Below, in pieces: positions 11,441 to 23,139 of a stretch of 64,000 nucleotides of DNA. The translations under genes were made by a program, and so were the position numbers. Every line of letters starts with the position of its first letter. Position 1 is the stretch's first letter. The DNA is taken from NCBI RefSeq assembly GCF_040412425.1, contig NC_089777.1, positions 33,159,037 through 33,223,036 of the forward strand. Reading direction: 5' to 3'. Source of the stretch: Macrobrachium rosenbergii (taxonomy: Eukaryota > Arthropoda > Malacostraca > Decapoda > Palaemonidae). The notes beneath the pieces were generated by a model that saw only the letters and a program-made list of their open reading frames with translations, did not search any database and was not told where the DNA came from.

Positions 11441-13930
11441 TTTGAGGTTAGGTCTTCTTCGATACCAGAAAATACACTAACTTGTCTTTACCCAGCAAAT
11501 CTTCCTCTTAGCAGCTCTCCTCTCGTGTAACCTCTTTGCTTGAATTAAGGGAGGGCAGCTCTGGTTAGGGACTGAAGGATGCACAACCCATCAACAGGGT
11601 TCCTGCAACCAACTGTTCTGTATCATCCAGTCATAAAAAAGAGGGGGGGAAGAAGTCAGACTCCATCATCAAGATATATGCGGAAGCACCTAAAGCATCA
11701 TGGTTTGTGTACTTCAAAACAATCTGAAATCCATTCCTCAAGTAAAAAGGATAATATTGAGTTTGAGGAGGGTACACTCCACAAACACACATAAAACAAA
11801 CCCTGGAAAACCAAGTGAATCTAAGTCCAGTCTGTCAAGACCACCCATGGCAAGTTTATTTTCAAATAGATTAGATAAATAAAAAAAAAAATAAATTGAG
11901 AGGGGTCCCATCCAAGGGGTCTTCCAAAAGTAAATAATTTTCTCTTCTATGCTCCAGCAGAGCTGTAGGGGTCTGAGAGCTCGAAGTGAGCAGTTAAGTC
12001 TTAATTCATGACCACAAACAAGATATCATATGATCCCATTAAACAAAACTGGGTTCTGCATAATATAATCCTGGATTAAAGTCTGATATACAAGTATGGG
12101 ACAGTATATATATTTCTACCCCAACTATAGGTCGCGGAAAGGGAGAAGCAGCAATCAACGCTTGTTCATCCTTCTGGCACTCTTTACTGCTCTTAATGCT
12201 AATCTACAAGCAGTTGCAGTAACTTTCAGTTTGCACACACAGTTAACAATATGCTCCATATTTATTCCTCCAGATTTAGCCTTCACTTACACATATTCAG
12301 AATCTAATATATAAATGTCCTAACCACTAATTACGCTTTGGGGATTTTAACGCTCAAAACGCTCTATGGGTCGGAGGAGCAGTAGATGCCAAAGGCGGAA
12401 TATAAGGGGATATCTTGGGTAATCACAATATTACAGGCCTAAATAATAGAACAATGACCTTCAACAGGATGTATACAAATACCTTATAGCTACTGAGATA
12501 AGTACTGTAATTGCTTATTTTACACTGATAATGATTATGACTGATCAGCAACGAATAACTTAATGGAAGTGTCTAGAACATGCAGATTAGAAAAATTTTA
12601 GTGAAAGTGCTTGTACTGAGAGTACTAGAGTATAGAGTCTTTTAGCTCCCACATAGAGACATAAGTATGTCACAACCACCTTGGATAGTGCAAATGCGTC
12701 TCTTAAAAATAAAACAACAAAGGCCAGCCCTTTAAACCAGCAGTTCCATGATGGAACAAAGCTTGTGGCATTATGAGAAAGGTTACAAGAAAATGCTATA
12801 ATAAAATATATAAAAATAGTGGTTTTGAACAATAAAAACTTAGTATAAAAACATGCTACAGCTCAACAAGACATAGTTAAAAAAATCAAAAGAGAATCAT
12901 GGATTTAGTATGCCAATGACTCAATTCAAAAACATCATCCAAATTAGTTTCAAAGAAAATAAAAAAAAAGCTCATGGCAAATTTATCCCTGAACCTTTGC
13001 CTGCTCTTAAGATAAATGGCAATCTAACCTCAAGAAGTTGCAGAAAACTAGAACATTTCTCAAAATTATGCAGTGAAAAAACTATTCTCTGCAACTTCAA
13101 GACATTCATAATGCTCACATTCTCTAGATCTGACTGAAAATACATGTGAATCTCATAATGTCAAATTCACATTATGAGAACTGAAAAATGCATTACAGAA
13201 AACAGAACCAATTGCCCCTGGTGAAGAGATAACCCTTTATGAAATGCTTAAGTACCTCCCAGAAAAATCCACAGAATATCTTTTAGGTGTTGTAAACAAA
13301 ATCTGGGAAGTTTCTCTGATCATCCCAGTATTAAAGCCTAAATAAGAATGCCTCTCTACCTAGCGGATACAGACCAATAGCCCTCACCATTTGTTTCTGT
13401 ATGCTGATAGAAAAAACTATCAATGCCAGAATCATATGGCATTTGGAAACTGTATCTGAAATAACCTTACTAATTTGGATTCAGGAATACTAGATCCAAA
13501 CTACACTCTTTGCTCAACTTACCAACCCAAATCCAGCAGGGTTTTGCTACGCAGTCAAACTATAAGGACTTTTCTTGACCTATAAAAAAATTGTGACACA
13601 ACTTGGCATTTTTGACATTATAAATGAGTTGCATAATATAGGTATAAAAGGAAATACAGTGCAGAGCATCTTATCCACATTCCATTTATCCAGGGACGTC
13701 AGTTACTCAGAGCTTATCAAGCCTCTAGTGGCCACTACATGAATTATTTGCAAAAAGTTTGAGGTGGATTTCATGTGCCTTGGGACTGGGCATGCTCGAC
13801 TGACCAATAATTTTTGAAGGTGCCAGTGTACCAGAGTGCACTCACTGTAATAGTGCTTCGTCAGTTGAGCACATTCTAGTGCACATCTCCAAATATGACC
13901 ATCTAAGGACATAATGCAACTTAGATACTA
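11440..13930 (+). mobile_element. Decayed Jockey-like non-LTR retrotransposon
   Basis: Plus strand, frameshifted. 11945-12400 reads as an APE-type endonuclease: a CRGLRARSEQLK-like start, then ALNANLQAVAVTFSLHTQLT and CSIFIPPDLAFTYTYSE, then a degraded GDFNAxNALWGG region. 13200-13680 reads as reverse transcriptase: a PGEEITLYEMLKYLPEKS-like stretch, then SGYRPIALTICFCMLIEKTI and a degraded D-LEKAYDT-like zone, then FDIINELHNIGIKGNTVQ. 13790-13920 carries the remains of the C-terminal CxxC-H-C segment. Upstream (11440-11880) may be gag-like ORF1. Part of the region between endonuclease and RT is missing or unrecognisable. Inactive. Confidence 0.75.
12096..12314 (+). pseudogene. Endonuclease domain fragment of the Jockey-like element
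   Basis: 72-codon open stretch with the AVTFSLHTQLTICSIFIPPD pattern found between the core strands of APE-type endonucleases of Jockey/CR1 elements. The catalytic GDFN segment follows out of frame near 12340-12370. Confidence 0.7.
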
Positions 13931-14017
13931 AGGATATTTCAGAAATTTCAAATGACCATTCAGATGTAGATAATTTTATAGGTTAAGTATGACAGGTCAA
14001 AATTTTCAATGAAATAT

Positions 14018-14242
14018 GAAGTTTTCATAATAAAACTATTGTAATACTTACCTGAACACCTGAATTCGCTCTTCATCCCACTAGCCCGAACAACTCTCAA
14101 TTACCCCTCCCACTAGTGGGAATTTTAACAGCCAGCTTTACCAACACTGCAGGTAAAATCTTGTCACTTGAGCTACCATAACAAATGGTTCGCAACGCTG
14201 ACACAGGTGTGCGCTGACACGCCCCATTTTTGTCAATTGCTT
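14018..14242 (+). repeat. Left inverted terminal repeat of DIRS 1
   Basis: Matches the reverse complement of 20809-21030 over nearly its full length, including ACACAGGTGTGCGCTGACAC versus GTGTCGGAGCACACCTGTGT on the other side. Confidence 0.85.
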
Positions 14243-14284
14243 TATTCAAGGTCAAAATTGATGTGGGGAAAGGAGGGTGAGAAT

Positions 14285-14374
14285 CATTCAGGTGTTCAGG
14301 TAAGTATTACAATATTAGTTTTTTATGAAAAGTTCATACTGCAATACACTCCCTGAACACCTGAATTCGCCCGA
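14285..14374. repeat. Internal complementary region of DIRS 1
   Basis: First half TTCAGGTGTTCAGGTAAGTA is the inverse of the left outer edge. Second half GCAATACACTCCCTGAACAC is the inverse of the right outer edge. The two edges therefore sit back to back here, as the DIRS circular-intermediate model requires. Confidence 0.8.
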
Positions 14375-14399
14375 TTAACAACATTTAGAGGAGGAGGGA

Positions 14400-14965
14400 T
14401 CAATTCTATTGCATGCCCCTTCGACAACTGCAGAGATGGTAGCTCACCAATCTGCTCTGCCTAAGATATCCGTTTAGTCATACACTCACCATATCAATCA
14501 ATGCTTTCAGTGAAGAGACATGTTGGAGAGTACTTTGATCGACAGTCAGGTCAGTACTCTCGGTCCATCGACCTCCCATGTGGCTCTTCAGAACCTCTCA
14601 TGTATGGAGGAGAATGAGGCAGAGTGCAGAGCCGCTGGCCCTCCGGGATAACCATCTAAGTTTGCGGCACACCCCCTTTTCACAACCGCAGAGATGGCAG
14701 CTCACCGATCTGCTCTGCATAGGATATCTATTTAGTTATACACTCACCTTATCAATCGATGCTTTTGGTGATGAGACATGCTGGAGAGAGTACTTTGATC
14801 GCCAGTCAGGTCCGTACTGTCTCGGTACGTCAACCTCCCATGTGATTCTTCAGAACCTCTCATGTATGGAGGAGTACAATGAACCTCCCATGTGGCTATT
14901 CAGAGCCTCTCATGCATGGAGGGAAATGAAGCAGTGTGCCAAGCCGCTGACCCTCCGCCACAAGG
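14400..14965. repeat. Tandem duplication inside DIRS 1
   Basis: A unit of about 260 bp (CAGAGATGG-AGCTCACC ... CTCATGTATGGAGG) is present twice, followed by a third short copy of its end. A second duplicated block (about 105 bp, GCACTAAGTGAATACCACCT) lies at about 15165-15345. Both lie in the non-coding tail after the recombinase gene. Confidence 0.75.
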
Positions 14966-15317
14966 TTGCAGATCAGGCCTGACCGACAAGCAAAGAAGTA
15001 TCTCAGCGCCGACGAAAGAGCCTAGCCTACTAGAGAACCCCCTTGGACTCTCGTAGGGAAACTATCAAAGACTAAGATACTTAAAATGTACTAAACCTAA
15101 GTTCATGTGATTATACTATCACTGTAGCCTAAGAATTCTAAAGACTAAAAGGAATTCCTCTATCTGGTTAACCTAAGAATCTCTGCACTAAGTGAATACC
15201 ACCTCAGCTAAATTAACGCACCCTGGGTAATAGACTTCGCCGCTACACGTGGACTAAGAGAATAACCCTCCGAACCTCCGCACTAAGCGAATACCATCTC
15301 AGCTAGGTGAACGCACC

Positions 15318-16300
15318 CTAGATAGTAGACTTTGCCTCTACACGCGATGAGGCGAATCGAACGTCTCGTAAGTAAAGGAAGTAAACACTGAGACGGACTT
15401 CCAAGTAGCTGCCTCCAGAATAGAAGGCACTGAATAATTCCTTAGAAAGGAAGATGAAGTGGACATACTCCGAATACTGCGCGGTCGGGAAATACAGAGC
15501 TGAAGACGACGAAGAAGAACCCTGAGAAGCCTGGGAAATCACCTCCCTATGAAAGTAACTAATTGCATTCTTTGACAGCGAATGGGAAGGATTCCGCTGA
15601 GATACAAGAAGTGTATGAGGAAGCGGACGGAGTTTCTCAACTTTTGATAAACAGACTTTGATGCTCGCACCGGACAACAGGCATCTCTGCTGGATCGCCG
15701 GTAACGAACACTTGCAGATAAAGAACTTTAAACGAACGAAGCAGAGTTTTAACCTCCGATATTGTCTTTGCCACAAATTCTGGAAGAAAGACAAATACGT
15801 ATCATTTCTCACACAGGAACCCAACCTAGAAACTGCCTGAAGCTTGCCCAACCCTCTAGCTGAAACTAAAGCCGTAAGAAAAAGCAACTTCTTAGTCAGT
15901 GTCTTAATGTTATAGCTTCAATGGGTTCAATGGCAGGGGAACGCAAGAAAAATATTGAAGTACTTCCGACAAGTCCCACGGAGGGGCCCGAGTCAGCAAG
16001 ACAGGACATTCAATCTTAAAAGAACGTAATAAATCATCGATTATCTTACTACTAGAGATTTTAGGAAGGTGGAAACTAATTGTACCACTAAGCGTTGAGC
16101 AGTAGTCAGCCATTGCCAAATACGAAAAACCCTTGACTTTCCGAAGGAATAAAAGAAAATCAGCTATTTGGCTATGGAAGGTCTAGAGATGGAATGACCT
16201 TCCTTCTATACCCTGTCTAGGTGAACCTGGTAAGGGTTATGGGTTGACTTTCTCAAGCTGAAAGAAAGCTGTCTAGCCACAGCTTTAGGGAGTCTGCACT
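15318..16300 (-). pseudogene. Tyrosine recombinase of DIRS 1, frameshifted
   Basis: Minus-strand segments match DIRS recombinases in order: RAPPWDLSEVLQYF (core-binding side), LFLTALVSARGLGKLQAVSR (box around the first catalytic Arg), RPLPHTLLVSQRNPSHSLSK, NAISYFHREVISQA, then the C-terminal SVYFLYLRDVRFAS-like end. The HxxR box reads RSIR in the best frame (His lost), and a one-base shift separates it from the tyrosine region. The family call is strong; the gene is not intact. Confidence 0.8.
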
Positions 16301-17612
16301 GTCTAGCTGCTCTCTCTACAGTCACCCTGCAACTAGGTACAGCATGCGAGGGTTTGGATGATAATAGTGAGAATGCGGTCGTCTGCGAAGAACTTTCGCA
16401 TGGGTCACATTGGTAGGGACATCAGAACTTCCGTAAGGAGCTCTAAGAGTTCTGGAAACCAAGCGCGTTAGGGCCAGCAGGGAGCTATTAGAGTCATAGA
16501 CATCTTGACACTCTCTCACAATTTCCTTATTACCTGATGAATGATACCAGATGGAGGAAAAGCATACACCTGCATGTGATTCCAATTCGTAACATCACAT
16601 CGGTGCCTATCGACATGGGGACCACCATTGGTAAGAAATAAACCGGAAGATGATGGTTTAATCACGTCAGGAATAAGTCCACAGTTGCTGGCCACTTCCA
16701 GAGAACCTAGGACATTACTTCCTGGGCCAAAGCCGACTCTCCCCACCCCACAATACCTGACGGGAGCAACTTAGCGAATCGGCTCGTACGTTGAGACTCC
16801 CCGATATAAATTGGGGAAGAAGGGACACCTTTCATTCTTCGCACCCTCTCAGGTCTCTCTGTTCTATAGTATTGAGTTCTGTTGATCCTGTTCCCCCCTG
16901 AGTTCTTCAGATACGACCTGGCTGTTACACTGTCGCTAAACATAGCCACTACTCTGTCGTGCACTAGGACTGATAACAACTGAAGGCTTCCTTTACAGCC
17001 TTGATTCCCGAAGATTTATTGACTCCTCTCGTTCCTGAACCGCCCCCGAGGCCCCAGGCCTGGGTTTCCTCCAAGGTTGTTCCCCAACCTTGATCTGAGG
17101 TATCTGTGTACAGACGAACGTCGGGAAAAGGGGAGTCGATAGACCTTCCCGGTGTCAGATGCACTTCTTCTGACCACCACAGACGATCCAACAGGCAAGA
17201 ATCGCTCCCGACTATAACTGCATTCTCTTTGCGGAAGTCCCAGCGATTCCTGAAACATACCTGAAGAGGGTGCATCTGGAGACAAGACCCTGGAATTAAA
17301 AGAGAGAGAGAGAGAGAGAGACATTCTCCCTAAGAGGCTTCTCCAAGCTGGTACCGGCCATTCCCTGCTGAACAGGAACCCTTCTACCTGCTGAAGGACC
17401 GACTGGATCCTCTCCAGGGTTGGGAAAACCCTCAAAGGAAGAGAGAGAATCCTCCTATCTGAATAGGTTGAAGATTCCATAAGAATTCCCTCGCGCTTAA
17501 TAGCTCCTCTAGAGAGGAGGCAAGGATCAACCAATCGTCTAGATACCTCAACACTCTGTACCCTCGACGATGCATAACTGCCAATACCAGAGACATGAGT
17601 TAAAAGAAACAA
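16300..17612 (-). pseudogene. RT C-terminal part and RNase H of DIRS 1, frameshifted
   Basis: Begins at the RT active site: HRRGYRVLRYLDDWLILASS with the YLDD box at 17534-17545. Then the RT-RNase H connection (LRVFPTLERIQSVLQQVEGF), RNase H start DVRLYTDTSDQGWGTTLEET, and its far end with VYAFPPSGIIHQV. RT fingers and most of the palm upstream of YLDD are absent (see findings). Confidence 0.8.
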
Positions 17613-17639
17613 TGTTCGTCATATTGGCTACGTCATCTT

Positions 17640-20534
17640 CCTTGAACAAAGAATTAGCTAAGGCTGAGGTGTTCTATGCAATCCCTCTTATGAACATCCG
17701 GATACTGAGGGGGACGATGGCCATGATAGAAATTTCGACTTTTCTGCTCCAAACGTCATAGACAAAGCCAAAGCATTCACCTGGTGAGCCAGACCCCTCG
17801 AAATAAATTTATTAGGCTGCAAACAGCCATGGATCCGAAGGGACATAGCCGTCACTCTTTTAGAACCCCCTTACAGTAAACCTGACAGCATCCAGAGAGA
17901 GTGCGCAAGAGCCTCAGTCTGACTGCGCAACACATCCTCCAAAGCATCTGCTTCCCTAAGAGAAGTCCCTATTAGCCGAGACGACGCCGGAGACCTAGAC
18001 AGGATTGCCTCAACCGATTCGTTGAATGGCAACCTGACACCTGCCGAAGAGTTACCTCGAACTGCATAAATGTTCTTACGCAGAGAGAGAAGAGAAGAGC
18101 CCTGTCTATTAGAAGCCACTACCAATGCTAAACGACCATCTGCCTCCTCCAAAGCCTGTCTAACCCGATTGAACCAAACCAGCCAACACGAAAAAGAAGC
18201 AGGAGCTGGCTTAGTGGCATAAAAGGCCTCAGAAAAAAGACTGAATTGACGAAATTGGGAGGTCCGGAGCTCTTGCTAGGGGGTACGAAGAAGTAACATA
18301 CTCAAGCATGTGTCTGTAATCGTTACTGCTGGCAAGAGGACATTCTAAGTCCACCGGAATCTCCTGCACCTCCGGATATGAATCCTGTTCCGCAATGTCT
18401 GAACGGTCTAAGACCGACAAAGGAGGAGGAACTGAATGAAGCCTGGACAATGATGAAGAGTCCACAAGCGGACCACCCTAACCAGAATGCTGAACACCCA
18501 CACCTAATTGGGTACCCAGAGCTGAATCTGCATAGTTGAACCCGCCAGGAAGAAGAGAAGGCTGAACCGATAAAACCCGGAGCCAATTCACCATTATTAT
18601 CAAGGGGAAGAAGAGTGAGAGTGGCCAAACCCACATTGCTAAACCCTGGGGGAGGATGCGCAAATGAAACTGCTTGCGGAGGGACGGAAGAAGAAGGAGG
18701 GAGAATGAAAGAGGTAGAAGCTACCCTCAGAGTTACTGCTGTGGAAAATGAAGGCGATGAAAGCCACGGCCACTCGAAGAAGGTACCGTAAGCCCTGCCA
18801 AAACCGCAGAGCGCAAACCCGGACTGGAAGCGACAGGCAAACCCTGTGAAATACCTGATACTACCAGAGCAGCCACTTGAAGTGGAAGCAAGGGGTTGCG
18901 CATACCTGAAGGGATGGAACATGAAACGCCTGCGGCCAAATTCTGCTGAAACTGCGTTATCACCTGTCCGGAAGCTCCTCCTACCGGAGAAGACTGTACT
19001 GAGGAAGGAAAGGTGGGAGGAATAGCAGACGCATAAAAAAAGTTACCTGAGAAGAGGAAAGCCAAAAGTCGAAGGAGGGAAAACGGAAGATGCAGAAGCT
19101 GCAGGAAAGAACGGAGCAGAAGAAGAAGAAGCCGAAGAGGAGATTGAAAAAAAAGGGGCAGCAGAGAATGTGGGAGCAGGAGATGAAGCGACAGATAACC
19201 CGACTGTACTGAGGAAGGAAAGGCGGGAGACAGAGGAATAGCAGACACATAAAAAAGATTACCTGAGAAGAGGAAAAGCCAAGAGTTGAAGAAGGAGGGA
19301 AAACAGAAGATGTGGAAGCCACAGGAAAGACCGGAGCAGAAGAAGAAGAGACCAAAGAGGAGACCGAAAAAGGAGCAACAGAGAATGTGGGAGCAGGAGA
19401 TGAAGCGACAGATAACCCAGAAGAAAACTTAAAACGAAGAGACAGAAGGCACACCGAATCGGCCGCCCCCTCGATAATCCTGAAACATATCCGACACGAA
19501 TTCTGGATAGTACTGTGCCACATACTCTCTAATGTTAGAGAAAACATTAAAAAAAAAACCTCTCACCATAGGTCTGAGCCCGTTTGAAAGACCAAGCAAA
19601 TCCACCTTACATTCTGCCACATCCAATTGCAGGTCCCGCAATCTACTTTTAGAAGCCGAAAGGACACACCAGAATCCGCCTTACTAGATGGAGGAGTAGA
19701 AAAACACAAAGAAGGGGGGAAACTACAGTAGAAGGTTCAAAAACAGTCGGAAGTGAATTAGGAATTAGAGCAGAAGGATTCTGCACCACCGGAACTGAAA
19801 CATTGACTTGAGACTTTGAGCCAGACCGAGAAGAAGTGATGAAGGCGAAACTTTTGCTGGAGCACCAAAAAAAGACACTCAAACCCGAAACCGGAACCCG
19901 TCCAGGAGAATGACTCTGCACCTTTACTACCTTTTCCTCACTACCTAACCCAGACCTATTCTCCTTTATCACACCTAGATCCTGATCCTGACTAACATTA
20001 TCAACATTAAATTTATCAATACTACAAGGGGGTTGGGGGGGAGGATCCTTCACTGCCTGCTCCGCACCACGGGGGCTGGAGAATCTACCCACTCGGAGGC
20101 TTTGCGGTTCTCCATTACCCTCAGCACCCATTAGGGCTGGTTCTGAAAAGGAAGAAGGATTAGACATCCTAACACTACTACTATCCTTATCTGAGAAATG
20201 TCGAAAAGACTAGCTATTAAATTTTCCATACTACTTGCAATCCTATCCTCTATCTGTCTGACTACCTCTGAACTCACTAAATCCATCAACTGATCTGTAG
20301 CAGAAGCCTGAGATACTTGAGGCAACGAAGAATCTGACCGATGTTTGATGCCCTTACTAGCCAAAGACTTGCGATGACGAATGTAATCCTCCATTTCTTG
20401 TGCCTTCCAATCGGAACATGCATCGCAATGAGTCTGCACATCACACTTAACCTTCCTACATACTTGACAGAATGTCTATTGTGTCTCAAGGTACTCATCC
20501 GTCTCTTGCAGGATGAAGAAGCAATGAGCGCCAA
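17640..20534 (-). pseudogene. gag-like ORF1 of DIRS 1, frameshifted
   Basis: Minus strand. N-terminus near 20450 has a Cys/His cluster (CDACSDWKAQEMEDYIRHRK). The middle is Ser/Pro/Ala-rich low complexity with an internal duplication (18988-19420). The C-terminal part is conserved: LALVVASNRQGSSLLSLRKN, AVRGNSSAGVRLPFNESVEA, READALEDVLRSQTEALAHS. Several frame changes break it. Confidence 0.7.
18988..19420. repeat. 216-bp tandem duplication in the DIRS 1 gag region
   Basis: Two copies in a row starting GACTGTACTGAGGAAGGAAA (18988 and 19203) and ending GAAGCGACAGATAACCC, with about 85-90 % identity by eye. Confidence 0.85.
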
Positions 20535-20808
20535 CGTCCACCGTCGTAGGGACAGTTGAGGTCGACATCGAAGCCAATGGTGCGGTAGTAGAAGGTGAAA
20601 AAGTCCATGATGAACAATCGAGACCGGGAACCAGTGAGTCTAAATCCAAAAGACATTCCACATCGAAGATATCCAGAAAATACAGGAGAAAAACCGTTAA
20701 ATACAATCCAGGCCTTCACCAGAAGTCCAAAATACAAAGAGAAGTCGGGCAATAGGATTAAAACCTCGCACTGCAGAAGGAAACAACCTTCCCGCAGCAC
20801 GAACAAAA

Positions 20809-21030
20809 AGCAATTGACGAAAATGGGGCGTGTCGGAGCACACCTGTGTTAGCGTTGCCAACCATTTGTTATGGTAGCTCAAGCGACAAGATTTCACCTG
20901 CAGCGTTGGTAATGCTGGCTGTTAAAATTCCCACTAGTGGGATGGGTAATTGAGGGTTGTTCAAGCTAGTGGGATTAAGGGCAAATTCAGGTGTTCAGGG
21001 AGTGTATTGCAATAGTTTTAATATATGAAT
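20809..21030 (-). repeat. Right inverted terminal repeat of DIRS 1
   Basis: Inverse partner of 14018-14242. Ends GTTCAGGGAGTGTATTGCAA, the edge also seen (inverted) in the internal complementary region. Confidence 0.85.
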
Positions 21031-21689
21031 GTGTGGTTTTTTATTTATTTATTGTTTACATTTTATGACGGGGGAAGATTAAAGACCCTGGTTCTTTACA
21101 AAAATTAAAATTTTTACAAAATTAATTATTTGGCGACTTGCTGTTAAAGTTAGCTTATATATCTTTGTGCCATTTGGTGTGATCGGCATTCAAACAAAAC
21201 AATGCTAGGCTGACCTGCTGGGACTGCCTCTGTAATCACCTGTTTCCCACCAGGTGGCTTTGGAATGTTTACGTTCTTGTCAGAATTCTTCAAGACTACC
21301 CACTAAGATGATGTCGGTTTCCACTTTAACAGTTGGTAAATATCCATTATTTGGAATGAATCTTACCTACTCTTAAAGTTAGCTGACTACCTCATTAAAT
21401 GAGAATGGTGGGTTAGCACACGCAGAGAAACAACTGTTCAGCCAAGCAAACTAAAGGTTTTTTAGTGAGGGGAAAAAGCTTCTAACCATTCATACCTGTT
21501 GAGTGATCCTTCCTGGTAAGTACTGTTGCCAGAATTGGAACCACAGCAGGGTGTAAGGCCCTCACAGCGAAACTTGTTGGAGGATCCTCACAGGTAAAAA
21601 GTTCTATCTTGCTGAGTACTAGTGACTCCTATGCCTGAGTTGAAAGCCCATAACCGACAGTCCAAAACTAACAACAGCTACCTTCAGAT

Positions 21690-22535
21690 ATGAAGGTGCA
21701 CTCATATACATCAATGTGTACCTTCATGCTTCCAAAACCCAATACTGTAACAGGATTTCCTATCAAGCCCATGGACCAGTAGGGCATCTCTACTTTCAAG
21801 AAACTCTACACTAAAGCACTATTCTAGAGGTGCTTTTAAATGACCTCTTATACAGACCTGACCCTCAGCGAGTTCTGGAATAACCATTTCAACATCCTCC
21901 ACTGTATAGGACTTGTAGACAAAGCCTGGCAGTCAGTAAGTCTTACAGGGCCCTGAACTCTACTTAGAGGAAACTGTAGCCAGATGCTGTAACAAAAGGA
22001 CTTCGAAGGCTATGAGGCAGAGCCTATTGGGGAGGATATTGTGTCACCAGGCAAGTCTTTGGGCTTGAAAGTCAGTGATAATGATGATGATGTGAAGTGG
22101 GTGTCAGAGTACAATGCAGAGCTCACAATAAATAAACTGCAGGGCCTCCAGAGCTGCTGCTGAGCTGTCTTCAGAGGAGGAGGGAAGGAAGAGAGGAAGT
22201 TCCTCATTAAATAAAAATGATGTGTGCAAGATAGGGAAAGTACAATTTCACTGAAAAATATCACCCAGATAAAGCTGTAGCAACTGTGTTATAAACCTGC
22301 AGAATGACAATGTCATGCCTCACTTTAGACACATTTTAAAATGCAGGCAAGAACAGACATTGTTGACAGGTTTTTTTGTGAGACAAAAACAGAGATTACT
22401 GACAGGTTTTTTGTGAGACAAAAACTCAGTGAATCTAAAGAAGCAAGTGCCATAAAGCAAAAGAGAACAGAAACACCCCTAGAAACAAAGTTGCCTGCTG
22501 TTTTTATGGAAGGGGCACTCCCCTTCCAATGAATA
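21690..22535 (+). pseudogene. Tigger/pogo-type transposase relic
   Basis: Plus strand, several stops and shifts. 21750-21960 reads ...IKPMDQ-stop-GISTFKKLYTKALF, then SEFWNNHFNILHCIGLVDKA, the DDE-domain end of Tigger transposases. 21985-22130 reads DFEGYEAEPIGEDIVSPGKS, then DDVKWVSEYNAELTINKLQG, the acidic C-terminal segment. 22341-22532 reads repeated VDRFF/TDRFF and KLPAVFMEGALPFQ, the typical C-terminal tail. A decayed DNA transposon, and a possible relative of the source of the MITEs at 26985 and 32768. Confidence 0.75.
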
Positions 22536-22944
22536 ACATCTCACTCTCCTCTTCAAGTTTCTCACCAACTTCCACATATGCCATCATCTCTCCAAAGTAC
22601 ATATAAACTGAGAATAAATTCGTAATTATTTCATCTATATTTATTTTGTTTATGGTTTTATGGATGAGTTCTGCAAACTGCCGTGTTAAATCTGAGTTTA
22701 AATGCTATCATTTTCATTTTTGGGGGTCTGGAATGTATTAAATGAATTTACAATACTCCTTACAGAAAAAATCAATCTGATTGTGATCAGATTGGTTTGT
22801 GGGCAGCCCCCCTGGAATGAATTACATTTGCTAACCAAAGCTCCACTATGTAATACAGTACAGTATATTACTACACCTGTACAATAAAACTGGTTGAACA
22901 CTCGACACAGAATTAGTAAATATACTCTAAAATAAACACTTCAC

Positions 22945-23133
22945 CTCTGAGAGCCTTTGTCTAGTTGGCATAATATCAGATGGACGGGGAATAGAAGGAT
23001 GTTCCTGGGATTCTCGAGGTCTATCAGATTTATCAGGCCTTGTTCTTGGAGCTTTCATAACATATGGTTTCACTTTGTCCATTGTTACTGTTGAGCTAAA
23101 TTTATCTGCATTCTTCTTATCAGCTTCAATTTC
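22945..23133 (-). CDS. CCDC9: CCDC9-like gene, second recognised coding exon
   Basis: 189 nt, phase 0 at both ends; acceptor TTTGGCAG, donor GAG/GTGAAG. Starts EIEADKKNADKFSSTVTMDK and continues the coiled-coil block into a Pro/Arg/Ser-rich linker (KAPRTRPDKSDRPRES, PSIPRPSDIMPTRQRL). The block at the exon junction is what identifies the family. The next exon I can place lies 17 kb downstream; the conserved central CCDC9 block expected between them was not located by eye. Confidence 0.72.
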
Positions 23134-23139
23134 CTGCCA

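Larger units (their letters stand above)
14018..21030 (-). mobile_element. DIRS-like retrotransposon 1 with inverted terminal repeats
   Basis: About 7.0 kb. Ends are long inverted repeats: left 14018-14242, right 20809-21030, sharing blocks such as CCCACTAGTGGGAATTTTAA and GAACACCTGAATT. Genes read on the minus strand in DIRS order: gag-like, RT/RNase H, tyrosine recombinase. Next to the left repeat sits an internal segment (about 14285-14374) whose halves are complementary to the outer edges of the left and right repeats, the internal complementary region expected of DIRS elements. No integrase or target-site duplication is visible, as expected. Frameshifts in all genes and loss of most of the RT make it non-autonomous. 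It lies about 90 bp from the Jockey relic and within a CCDC9-like intron. Confidence 0.85.

Noticed and set aside
13703..13912. Minus-strand 69-codon frame
   Set aside because: Antisense of the C-terminal Cys/His segment of the Jockey-like relic, which reads on the plus strand.
14578..14982. 134-codon plus-strand frame near the left DIRS 1 repeat
   Set aside because: Falls in a tandemly duplicated non-coding segment and just repeats itself; no domain.
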